Source: DAIRVC01 sp036803025 (GTDB lineage: Bacteria; Chloroflexota; Anaerolineae; Anaerolineales; E44-bin32). Taken from it: a DNA stretch of 7,122 bases. Below, piece by piece: positions 1 to 5,749 of this stretch. How positions within the stretch are numbered: position 1 is the stretch's first letter; each line of letters starts with the position of its first letter. The DNA lies in the NCBI GenBank assembly GCA_036803025.1, contig DAIRVC010000142.1:1-7122 (forward strand), given 5' to 3'. A program made the translations under genes and the position numbers. Under the pieces are notes generated by a model. It was given only the letters and a program-made list of their open reading frames with translations. It searched no databases and was not told the origin of the DNA.

Positions 1-1619
1 GGCAGATAGCCGGGCATGACCTCCGGCGAGTTGATGAAAAGCAGTTCGTCGCGCGGGGTGTTCCACAAGCTGAGGCCGTCTTCGGCGCGGGGCAAGAACG
101 GGCGGGAGGGATTGACGAGCAGAAAACGCAGGGCGGCAGCGGCGAGCAGGATCCCGACGATGGGAGGCAGGCAAGGCGCCAGTCGGCCGCGCCGCAGGCC
201 CAGGCTCTCCAAGGCCAGCCCGGCCAGCGGCGCCCATAGGATGAAGAGCGGCAACTGCAGGCGGCTTCCCGTCGCCTGCCACTTGTAGAGCGCACAAAAG
301 CACAGGGCGCCGGCGATCACGATTGCCGCGAACAAGCCGGCCGAACGGGCCGGTCGATCTTCGGCAGTGCGATCGTCGGCTCGATTGCGCTGCGGCCAGG
401 CCAGGACGAGCAGGCTGACCGGCACCAGCAACGTGTGGTAGGGATTGCCGGCGTAGTCCTCATGGAACGACCGCTTGACGCGGTACTCACCCATAGTTGT
501 GCGCGGATCGTTGACATCGAGGCCGAGCCAATCGTGTGCGATGGTCACAGCGTCGGCGATCGGGCCGTTGACGTCACCGTACGGGGTAGCCAGGTGCAGC
601 GTCAGCCCGCGCAGCGCATTCGATACCACGACGCGCCAACCCCAGGTCTGGTTGGCGTGAGCCGCAACGGCATCCGCCGGCCCGAGCGGCAGGCCATAGG
701 TGCGCAGGTTGCGCATCCAGGCGCCGGCATTCAGCGCCCCGACAAGAGCGACCCCGGTCAGGGCGAACAACATGGCAGGTCGCCAGCCGGCGCGCCGTAT
801 GGTCGAGACGCCCAGCCAAATCAGAAACGGAAGGGCGAAACCGTAGAACGTCCCTTTGGTCAGAACACCCAACCCGGTCGCCAGGCCGGCCACGACCCAA
901 TCGCGGGGGGTGAGCGGCTGCTGGTGGGCTTTGACGGCCCAGTAGGCCAGGCAGAGCAACCACACCGCGGTCACGTAGTCGTTCTGAGTGCTGGTGGATT
1001 GAAGGATGCCCATGGGCAGGGTGAGGGCGAAGAGCGCCGCAAGCGCCTGTCCGCGGCGGCTGGCGCCGAGCCTGGCGGCGACCAGGCTGACGCCCATCAG
1101 GCAGAGCAGCATGCTGAACCACTGGACGAGGTTGACCAGGCGGTCGCCGGCCGTGAGGACATACACGTTGAGGACGGCCAGTTCGGCGAAGGGGGGCATC
1201 CACAGCTGGCGCTCGATCGGCGTGGGAAAGTGATCGAGCGAGCGCTGTGCCGCCCAGTGCGCAACGCGGCTCATGTGGTACTGAAGGGAATCGTTGGTGT
1301 TGGGCGGGGCGACCAGGGCGATGACAAGCAGGATGGCGGCAAACACGCCGGCGATCACCAGCCAGACGGACGGCCATCCACTCCAACGGAGCGTGCCGGG
1401 ACCAAGGGCCGCAACCGTTCTCCGACGCCGCCACGCCAAGACTGCAGCAAAGACAAGAAAGACAGTCCAGCCGAACGCCAGCCAGGGGCGGGAGAGCGAA
1501 TGGAGCGCGCCCAGCCCCTCACTCAGCAGGACTGTCCAGGCGCCGGCCAGGATGGCCAGCCCCAGGAGGGCCTCGCGCCAATCCGAAGGCGCTTCACTCG
1601 GGGCTCCGGCGTTGCGCAC
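1..1619 (-). CDS. GT-C / GT39 (PMT-like) multi-pass membrane glycosyltransferase, 3' end outside window
   Basis: The reading frame stays open from a GTG at 1617-1619 to the left edge, giving 539 residues without a stop; the C-terminus is missing. GGAGG lies 7 nt before the GTG, which fixes the start. The protein is strongly hydrophobic, with about a dozen likely membrane segments, for example near residues 16-34, 46-63, 82-104, 163-182, 191-207, 215-230, 241-270, 283-302, 426-445, 456-472 and 484-502. After the third segment comes PPNTNDSLQYHMSR (105-118), whose Asp110 sits where GT-C enzymes keep a catalytic acidic residue in the first outer loop. It is followed by HFPTPIERQLWMPPFAEL (130-147) and STQNDY (210-215), which I recognise from bacterial GT39/RgtA-like proteins. 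Such enzymes move sugars from polyprenyl-phosphate donors to glycans, lipids or proteins on the outer face of the membrane. The acceptor cannot be told. It diverges from the methyltransferase at 1755. Confidence 0.88.
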   Translation of the reverse strand, partial: MRNAGAPSEAPSDWREALLGLAILAGAWTVLLSEGLGALHSLSRPWLAFGWTVFLVFAAVLAWRRRRTVAALGPGTLRWSGWPSVWLVIAGVFAAILLVIALVAPPNTNDSLQYHMSRVAHWAAQRSLDHFPTPIERQLWMPPFAELAVLNVYVLTAGDRLVNLVQWFSMLLCLMGVSLVAARLGASRRGQALAALFALTLPMGILQSTSTQNDYVTAVWLLCLAYWAVKAHQQPLTPRDWVVAGLATGLGVLTKGTFYGFALPFLIWLGVSTIRRAGWRPAMLFALTGVALVGALNAGAWMRNLRTYGLPLGPADAVAAHANQTWGWRVVVSNALRGLTLHLATPYGDVNGPIADAVTIAHDWLGLDVNDPRTTMGEYRVKRSFHEDYAGNPYHTLLVPVSLLVLAWPQRNRADDRTAEDRPARSAGLFAAIVIAGALCFCALYKWQATGSRLQLPLFILWAPLAGLALESLGLRRGRLAPCLPPIVGILLAAAALRFLLVNPSRPFLPRAEDGLSLWNTPRDELLFINSPEVMPGYL

Positions 1620-1626
1620 GGTGCTG

Positions 1627-1631
1627 CCTCC
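1627..1631 (-). promoter_or_regulatory. Shine-Dalgarno that sets the GTG start at 1619
   Basis: On the minus strand this reads GGAGG and lies 7 nt upstream of the GTG at 1617-1619. Nearby ATG and GTG codons upstream are out of frame with the membrane protein, so this site decides the start. Confidence 0.7.
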
Positions 1632-1663
1632 ACATCGCGCTCAGATCCGGCACTGCGGACCGC

Positions 1664-1671
1664 GGCATAGG
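1664..1671 (-). promoter_or_regulatory. Possible -10 element for the membrane glycosyltransferase
   Basis: The minus strand reads CCTATGCC here, about 45 nt before the GTG start. It resembles the CTATAATC-type -10 elements elsewhere in the window but matches less well, and no -35 is visible. This is a weak call that rests on position and similarity. Confidence 0.3.
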
Positions 1672-1697
1672 ATATCACGGAGGCCGGGGGCGGCCGC

Positions 1698-1705
1698 GGT
1701 ACAAT
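1698..1705 (+). promoter_or_regulatory. Possible -10 element (GGTACAAT) for the methyltransferase
   Basis: TACAAT at 1700-1705 is one base from TATAAT and lies 49 nt before the GTG at 1755. It sits in the 135-bp region shared with the divergent membrane protein gene. No -35 consensus is visible, and the methyltransferase start has no clear Shine-Dalgarno. Confidence 0.4.
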
Positions 1706-1754
1706 TCGGGCCGGGCGCGATGAGGCATTCGGTCGCCGGCGGACCCCGAAAACC

Positions 1755-2651
1755 GTGACACAATCCCATTCTCCGATCTGCGATTACGAAGGATCCGACT
1801 ATCAAGCCCGCTTCTGGGAGCGCGGCGAGCGCGCCTACGAGGACCAAGTCGAGGCCGTTGCCCTGCGGCGGCTCCTGCCGCGCGGCGGGGAGCTGCTCCT
1901 GGAGGTGGGCGCCGGCGCAGGGCGGAACACGCCGCGCTATGCCGGGTTCCAGCGCATAGTATTGGTCGACTACTCGCGGACCCAGCTGGCTCAGGCGGTC
2001 GAGCGACTGGGGCAAAGCGACCGCTATGTGTATGTCGCCGCCGATGCCTACCACCTGCCCTTCGCTCCGGGCGTGTTCGACGCGGCGACGATGATCCGCA
2101 CGCTGCACCACATGGCCGATCCGTTGGCGGCGCTGAGCAGCGTGCGCCAACCGATGAGGCCCGGGGCCGGCTTCGTACTGGAGTACGCCAACAAACGCAA
2201 CCTGAAGGCGATCGGGCGCTGGCTGCTGCGCCGGCAGGCGTGGAGCCCGTTCGACAGGCAGGCTGTCGAGTTCCTGCCGCTCAACTTCGACTTCCATCCC
2301 CGGGCGGTGCATGACTGGCTCGAGCAGGCTGGTTTTCGCGTGGGTCGGCAACTGACGGTATCGCACTTCCGCCTGGGCCTGGTGAAGCGGATGGTTCCGC
2401 TGCCTGTGCTGGTGGCGCTGGATTCGCTGGCGCAATGGACCGGGAACCTGTGGCAGCTCACGCCCAGCGTGTTCCTCCGGGCACAGGCGGTTGGGAAGGC
2501 CGACTCGGCGCCGACGGGTGCGTTCTGGCGTTGCCCGGTCTGTCTGTGCCTGTCCATGCTCGAGCAGCCTCACGCGATTCAGTGCGATGCGTGCCGACGG
2601 ACGTATCCGCAGGTCGATGGCGTGTACGACTTCCGCATCGACAAGCAGTAG
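1755..2651 (+). CDS. Class I SAM-dependent methyltransferase with C-terminal Trm112-like zinc ribbon
   Basis: The product is 298 residues. A Rossmann methyltransferase domain (Methyltransf_11 type) fills about residues 20-150: motif I is LLLEVGAGAGRN (47-58), the acidic end of strand beta-2 is LVDYS (70-74), ADAYHLPF (96-103) would contact the adenine, and motif IV is DAATMIRTLHHM (109-120). The C-terminus carries CPVC (260-263) and CDAC (277-280), followed by TYPQVDGVYDF. That is the Cys4 zinc ribbon and ending typical of Trm112-like domains, which usually aid substrate binding or stability. The substrate is unknown; a lipid, quinone-like molecule, sugar or RNA are all possible. The GTG start was chosen because the conserved N-terminal region follows directly and no in-frame ATG lies close upstream, but no good Shine-Dalgarno precedes it. 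It is a single-gene unit that ends before a strong hairpin. Confidence 0.88.
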   Translation: MTQSHSPICDYEGSDYQARFWERGERAYEDQVEAVALRRLLPRGGELLLEVGAGAGRNTPRYAGFQRIVLVDYSRTQLAQAVERLGQSDRYVYVAADAYHLPFAPGVFDAATMIRTLHHMADPLAALSSVRQPMRPGAGFVLEYANKRNLKAIGRWLLRRQAWSPFDRQAVEFLPLNFDFHPRAVHDWLEQAGFRVGRQLTVSHFRLGLVKRMVPLPVLVALDSLAQWTGNLWQLTPSVFLRAQAVGKADSAPTGAFWRCPVCLCLSMLEQPHAIQCDACRRTYPQVDGVYDFRIDKQ

Positions 2652-2678
2652 AAAGTTGGATCCAAGCGGCAACGAAAT

Positions 2679-2706
2679 CGGCCAGGACCCAGACGGGTCC
2701 TGGCCG
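2679..2706. terminator. Perfect 12-bp hairpin, probable bidirectional terminator
   Basis: CGGCCAGGACCC (2679-2690) and GGGTCCTGGCCG (2695-2706) pair perfectly around the loop AGAC. It begins 28 nt after the methyltransferase stop and 36 nt beyond the stop of the convergent small gene. The following bases are TTCT on the plus strand and ATTTCGTT on the minus strand, so the U-tract is weak in both directions but better for the minus-strand gene. Its place between convergent genes supports a shared terminator. Confidence 0.75.
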
Positions 2707-2741
2707 TTCTGCTGCACGAGCGCGCAGTGGGCGGGCCGTGT

Positions 2742-3035
2742 CTAGGGCACGGACCACGAGGTCGTCGGCGGGATCGAGACCGCGAAATGGGTGGCGAGTA
2801 CGTTGTGTCCGGAGTCCTCGGCCTTGACGTCGTAGGTTCCATTCGGAACGGTGAAAGTGAAGGAACCGCCGGCCGGGATTGTGCTTGAGCCGAGCCAGTC
2901 GGCTCCCCAAGACGGGGCCGTCGTCGGCGAAATGCATACAGTGCAGATCGAAGTACTCGAGTTGTTGACCAGGGTCAACCGCTGGGTCGGTGTGCCGGCG
3001 CGCTGGACCAGCGGTGCGGCCGTATCCGGCTCCAC
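2742..3035 (-). CDS. Small beta-rich domain protein (Chloroflexota-type, probably exported ancestor); likely frameshifted at its 5' end
   Basis: From the GTG at 3035 this frame gives 97 residues: a Pro/Thr-rich linker (about 1-18), then a compact domain beginning LTLVNNSSTSICTVCIS (20-36), with PSWGADWLGS (41-50), a TIPAGGSFTFTVPNGTYDV stretch (52-70) and KAEDSGHNVLA (71-81), ending TTSWSVP. Alternating polar and hydrophobic residues and repeated Gly/Pro turns suggest a small beta-sandwich. I recognise this pattern from short exported or lipoprotein-like proteins of Chloroflexota and similar bacteria; the function is unknown. In-frame codons extend upstream only to a TGA at 3099-3101 and include Thr-Cys-Gly-Pro-Gly-Gly, which looks like sequence following a lipobox cysteine, but no signal peptide is in this frame. 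The best ribosome binding site and ATG (3102) are in another frame. The GTG start is therefore provisional, and the gene may be broken by mutation or by an assembly error. Confidence 0.62.
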   Translation of the reverse strand: MEPDTAAPLVQRAGTPTQRLTLVNNSSTSICTVCISPTTAPSWGADWLGSSTIPAGGSFTFTVPNGTYDVKAEDSGHNVLATHFAVSIPPTTSWSVP

Positions 3036-3109
3036 CGGGGCATCGCCCGGTTTTCCGCCAGGGCCACAAGTGTCGAAGCGAGGGGGACCATCGTGATCTC
3101 ATAAGCAGG

Positions 3110-3129
3110 TCCCCTTCTCGCGGGTATAG
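3110..3129 (-). promoter_or_regulatory. -10 element and Shine-Dalgarno upstream of the small gene (points to ATG at 3102)
   Basis: On the minus strand CCTATACC (3123-3130) is a -10-like box. After a short leader comes AAGGGGA (3110-3116), 7 nt before an ATG at 3100-3102. Spacing is ideal for translation starting at 3102, yet the conserved domain of the downstream gene is in a different frame. Confidence 0.5.
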
Positions 3130-3235
3130 GCAGCAGGAGCCCCTGCGTCTGCCGCGCGCGTCGGGTGGAGTTTATTGATTTGGCCGGAACCCGTCAATCA
3201 TGCGTCTCTCCTATTCCATGGGCCCGCAGGCTTTC

Positions 3236-3244
3236 GGCTATAAT
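3236..3244 (+). promoter_or_regulatory. Extended -10 promoter (GGCTATAAT) of the phosphoribosyltransferase gene
   Basis: A perfect TATAAT (3239-3244) preceded by GGC lies about 70 nt before the ATG at 3313. No TTGACA-like -35 lies 16-18 nt upstream. The same GGCTATAATC string occurs at 7075-7084, which supports its being the preferred vegetative promoter form. Confidence 0.65.
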
Positions 3245-3271
3245 CGGCCCGTCGGGTCGCCCGATCCCCCC

Positions 3272-3289
3272 GGCGGCCGGACGGCCGCC
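3272..3289 (+). other. Hairpin in the 5' leader of the phosphoribosyltransferase gene
   Basis: GGCGGCC (3272-3278) pairs with GGCCGCC (3283-3289) around the loop GGAC. It sits between the -10 box and the ribosome binding site AAGGAG (3300-3305). A second small pairing, CGGG with CCCG, lies at 3253-3263. These could affect mRNA stability or translation, but in such GC-rich DNA they may be chance. No known riboswitch consensus was recognised. Confidence 0.3.
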
Positions 3290-3312
3290 AACACCCCCTA
3301 AGGAGAACCGAC

Positions 3313-3870
3313 ATGCTCCCCAAGCGTGATACCTACACTGTCGAGGTCGCCGGGCTGCGCCGGGACCTGCCGCTCTTCGAGGTCGCGCCGGGGCTGCGCA
3401 TCGCGGTTCTGAACATTCTGGGTGACACGGAGTTCGTGCAGGCTTGCGGCGCGACCCTGGCCAAGCGGTTAGCAAGCATTGACTACGATGTCCTCGTTAC
3501 GGCCGAGGCGAAAAGCATTCCGCTGGCCCATGCCCTATCGGTCGCCAGCGGCAAGAGCTACATCGTGCTGCGCAAGACCTACAAGCCGTACATGGGCGAG
3601 ACCGTCCACGCTGAGACTCTGTCGATCACGACCGGGAAACCGCAGACATTGTATCTGGACGAGAAGGATCGCAGCCGCATCGCCGGGAAGCGCGTCGTCC
3701 TTCTTGACGATGTCGTCAGCACGGGTTCGACCCTGAAGGGGATGCGCCAGGTCGTCGAGAAGGCGGGGGCGAGCGTCGTCTCTGAGGCGGCAGTGTTCAC
3801 AGAAGGGGACGCGGCGCAGTGGAAGCACGTCCTGGCGCTCGGCCACCTGCCTCTGTTCAAGGAAGGATGA
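3313..3870 (+). CDS. apt: Adenine phosphoribosyltransferase-like type I PRTase
   Basis: The product is 185 residues, close to the usual length for bacterial APRT. It should convert adenine (or a related purine) and PRPP to the nucleoside monophosphate and pyrophosphate in the cytoplasm, as purine salvage. The PRPP-binding loop is clear: VVLLDDVVSTGST (128-140), two acidic residues followed by the small-residue loop typical of type I PRTases. TAEAKSIPLAHALS (63-76) and YIVLRKTYKPYMGE (83-96) match the pyrophosphate-loop and flexible-loop regions of this APRT-like subgroup. The C-terminal hood is short and ends LPLFKEG. AAGGAG lies 7 nt before the ATG, and a good -10 is upstream, so it has its own promoter. 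It is separated by 61 bp from the glycan genes and need not share their function. Xanthine or another 6-oxopurine as substrate cannot be excluded. Confidence 0.85.
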   Translation: MLPKRDTYTVEVAGLRRDLPLFEVAPGLRIAVLNILGDTEFVQACGATLAKRLASIDYDVLVTAEAKSIPLAHALSVASGKSYIVLRKTYKPYMGETVHAETLSITTGKPQTLYLDEKDRSRIAGKRVVLLDDVVSTGSTLKGMRQVVEKAGASVVSEAAVFTEGDAAQWKHVLALGHLPLFKEG

Positions 3871-3890
3871 CCGGCCGGCCGCGTCGCGCA

Positions 3891-3904
3891 GCGGTGCACA
3901 CCGC
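3891..3904 (+). other. Short hairpin between phosphoribosyltransferase and FkbM genes
   Basis: GCGGT (3891-3895) pairs with ACCGC (3900-3904) around the loop GCAC, and the stem can be lengthened past one bulged base. No T-run follows, so it is a poor intrinsic terminator. No clear promoter for the FkbM gene lies in this 61-bp gap, so read-through from the upstream gene is plausible. Confidence 0.25.
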
Positions 3905-3931
3905 GCCGCCGCGTGAGGATCTCTCCTGCCC

Positions 3932-4572
3932 GTGACCAACCCCATTCTGCGTCTGGCCGCACTGGCGGCTCGCCTGCTCCCCTCCGGCCTCGTCAGGGCA
4001 CTGTACCGTCTGGGACCACTGACTAGTTGGCTGAGGAGCCTGCTCAACCGCGCCGCGCCCGCCGGTCTTTCGGTCGTGCGGGTGGCGGGCGGTGCGCTGT
4101 CCGGGTATCGGATGCGCCTGGATCTGCAGTCGGAGAAGGATCTGTGGCTGGGCACCTACGAGCCGGAGTTGCAGGCGGCGATCCACGACGCCGTCCGGTC
4201 AGGAATGACCGTTTACGATGTGGGCGCCAATATTGGCTATGTGACCCTGCTGCTGGCGCGCCGCATCGAGGCGGCCGGGCAGTTGCTGGCGTTCGAGCCG
4301 CTGCCCGCCAATCTGGCGCGATTGCGCGAGACCGTGCGCTTGAATGCGGTTGGGGATCGGGTGCGCGTGGTGCCGCTGGCCGTGGCCGCCACCACCGGGC
4401 GGGCGCGCTTTCTGGTGCACGCCTCGGGGGGGATGGGGAAGGTCGAAGGTTCGGCCGGCCGGAGCGGCGCCTATCCGCAGTCGATCGAGGTCGAGACCGT
4501 TCGGCTGGACGACTTCGTCTTCGGCCAGGGTAACCCGGCGCCGGATCTGGTCAAGATGGACATGGAGGGCGG
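3932..4572 (+). CDS. FkbM-family methyltransferase, 3' end lost in the N gap
   Basis: 213 codons are readable from the GTG at 3932 before the sequence is lost. FkbM enzymes are SAM-dependent O-methyltransferases, often acting on hydroxyls of sugars in polysaccharides or of polyketides. SAM motif I is TVYDVGANIGYVTLLLA (93-109). FEPLPANLARLRETVRLN (121-138) holds the acidic residue and the family's typical FEP-N signature. The segment ending RLDDF (191-195) and then DLVKMDMEGG (205-214) is the characteristic FkbM motif, just before the break. Around 60-80 further residues would be expected. The N-terminal 45 residues are hydrophobic and Arg/Leu-rich, suggesting a helix against the membrane rather than a signal peptide. 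The GTG has only a distant GAGG, 13 nt away, so the start is moderately sure. Translation carried past the Ns is meaningless and has been ignored. Confidence 0.85.
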
Positions 4573-4672
4573 NNNNNNNNNNNNNNNNNNNNNNNNNNNN
4601 NNNNNNNNNNNNNNNNNNNNNNNNNNNNNNNNNNNNNNNNNNNNNNNNNNNNNNNNNNNNNNNNNNNNNNNN
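4573..4672. other. Assembly gap of exactly 100 N
   Basis: There are exactly 100 N, the customary placeholder for a scaffold join of unknown size. The FkbM gene enters it without a stop and the following glycosyltransferase leaves it without a start. The missing ends of both genes would need more than 100 bases, so the true distance is probably larger, and additional genes could be hidden here. Confidence 0.97.
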
Positions 4673-5748
4673 TGCAGCAGCGCGTGCTGCCGGATTACCG
4701 GGCCGCGTTCTTCGAACGGCTGGCGGAGAGATGCCGAGGCGGCTTGAGCGTGTTTGCCGGAGAGCCGCGAGCCGCCGAAGCCGTACTCCCCGCCAGGGAA
4801 CTGCGCGCGGCCAACTGGGCGCGCGCGCGCAACCTCAATCTCTTCGGCGGATCGAGCTACCTGTGCCTTCAGCCGGGGCTGCTGCGCTGGCTGAGAACCT
4901 GGGACCCCGATGTCCTGATCCTGGAGGCCAGCGCCCGTAATATATTGAACGGACTGGCCGCAGATTGGATGCACCGTCGCGGCCGGATCGTCCTGGGCTG
5001 GGGTCTGGGGGTCCCCGGCGGCCGCGGGCGGTCGGCCGGCCTGCGGGGGATCTGGCGCGGCTCCTACCTGCAGCGTTTTGACGGGATCATCGCCTACAGC
5101 AGCCGCGGGGCGCGATCCTATCAGGAGGCGGGGTTCTCCCCCGAGCGGGTGTTCGTGGCGCTCAACGCCGTCGCCAGTCCGACGGCGGCTTCGACGCCGG
5201 CGACGCGGCCGACCTCCCGCCCGCCGCGCCTGTTGTATGTCGGCAGGCTTCAGGACCGCAAGCGCGTCGATAGGCTGCTGGATGTCTGCCAGGATCTCGA
5301 GACTGCACCGGAGGTGTGGATTGTCGGTGAAGGGCCGGCGCGCGGCGGGCTCGAGCAGCAGGCAGCCCGCGGCCGTGTGCCGGTCCGCTTCCTGGGCGCG
5401 CAGCGCGGCGCGGCGCTCGAGCAGATCTACGGCCAGGTCGACCTGTTCGTGCTGCCGGGGACGGGCGGGCTGGCGGTGCAGGAAGCGATGGCGCACGGCC
5501 TGCCGGTGATCGTGGCCGAAGGCGACGGGACGCAAGCCGACCTGGTCCGGCCCGAGAACGGCTGGCTGATCGCGGGAGACGACCCGGGCGATTTGCGCCG
5601 GGCGCTGCAGGCCGCGCTGGCCGACCCGGATCGCTTGCGGCGCATGGGCGAGGCCTCGCAGCGGATCGTCGCCCAGGAGGCGAACATCGATACGATGGCC
5701 TCCGCTTTCGTTCGCGCGCTGAACGGAATCCGCGCGCCAAGAGACTGA
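4673..5748 (+). CDS. Family 4 glycosyltransferase (GT-B), N-terminus lost in the N gap
   Basis: The frame is open from the gap: its first complete codons (4675 onward) read QQRVLPDYRAAFFERLAER, a familiar sequence that normally follows a short N-terminal beta-strand. The GTG at 4684 is therefore internal, and the real start is in the missing sequence. The C-terminal donor-binding half begins LLYVGRLQDRKRVDRLL near 5230, continues VWIVGEGP and VRFLGAQRG, and has LPGTGGLAVQEAMAHGLPV near 5450-5507, followed by a GDGTQADLV loop. This is the GT-B nucleotide-sugar fold. In the EX7E motif the first glutamate is replaced by glycine while the second (in QEAMA) is kept, a variant I know from related GT4 proteins with PGxGGLA. 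It probably adds a sugar to a lipid-linked glycan intermediate at the cytoplasmic membrane; donor and acceptor are unknown. The stop is 1 bp before the next gene, so the two are likely translated together. Confidence 0.87.
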
Positions 5749-5749
5749 C

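Noticed and set aside
574..1434. A 286-codon minus-strand frame
   Set aside because: It is on the same strand as the membrane protein but in a different frame, rich in Arg/Pro/His, and without motifs. The true frame there runs 1619 to 1.
435..1670. A 411-codon plus-strand open frame
   Set aside because: It lies opposite the membrane glycosyltransferase and has a Gly/Gln/Arg/Asp-rich composition with no recognisable domain. It is a shadow produced by high GC content.
1641..2717. A 358-codon minus-strand frame opposite the methyltransferase
   Set aside because: It crosses the terminator hairpin, covers the divergent promoter region and has no family features. The plus-strand frame has clear SAM motifs.
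2458..3102. A 214-codon minus-strand frame starting at the well-placed ATG 3102
   Set aside because: The start signals are good, but the product is Arg/Trp/Pro-rich and runs through the hairpin into the methyltransferase gene. The conserved domain is in another frame. It is used only as evidence for a frameshift.
3932..4747. A single 271-residue FkbM product continuing past the Ns
   Set aside because: The frame past the 100-N placeholder is arbitrary. The residues after it do not resemble an FkbM C-terminus and overlap the real GT4 frame.
4818..4830. An alternating GC run inside the GT4 gene
   Set aside because: It is a short stretch explained by Ala/Arg codons in GC-rich coding DNA, not a repeat element.
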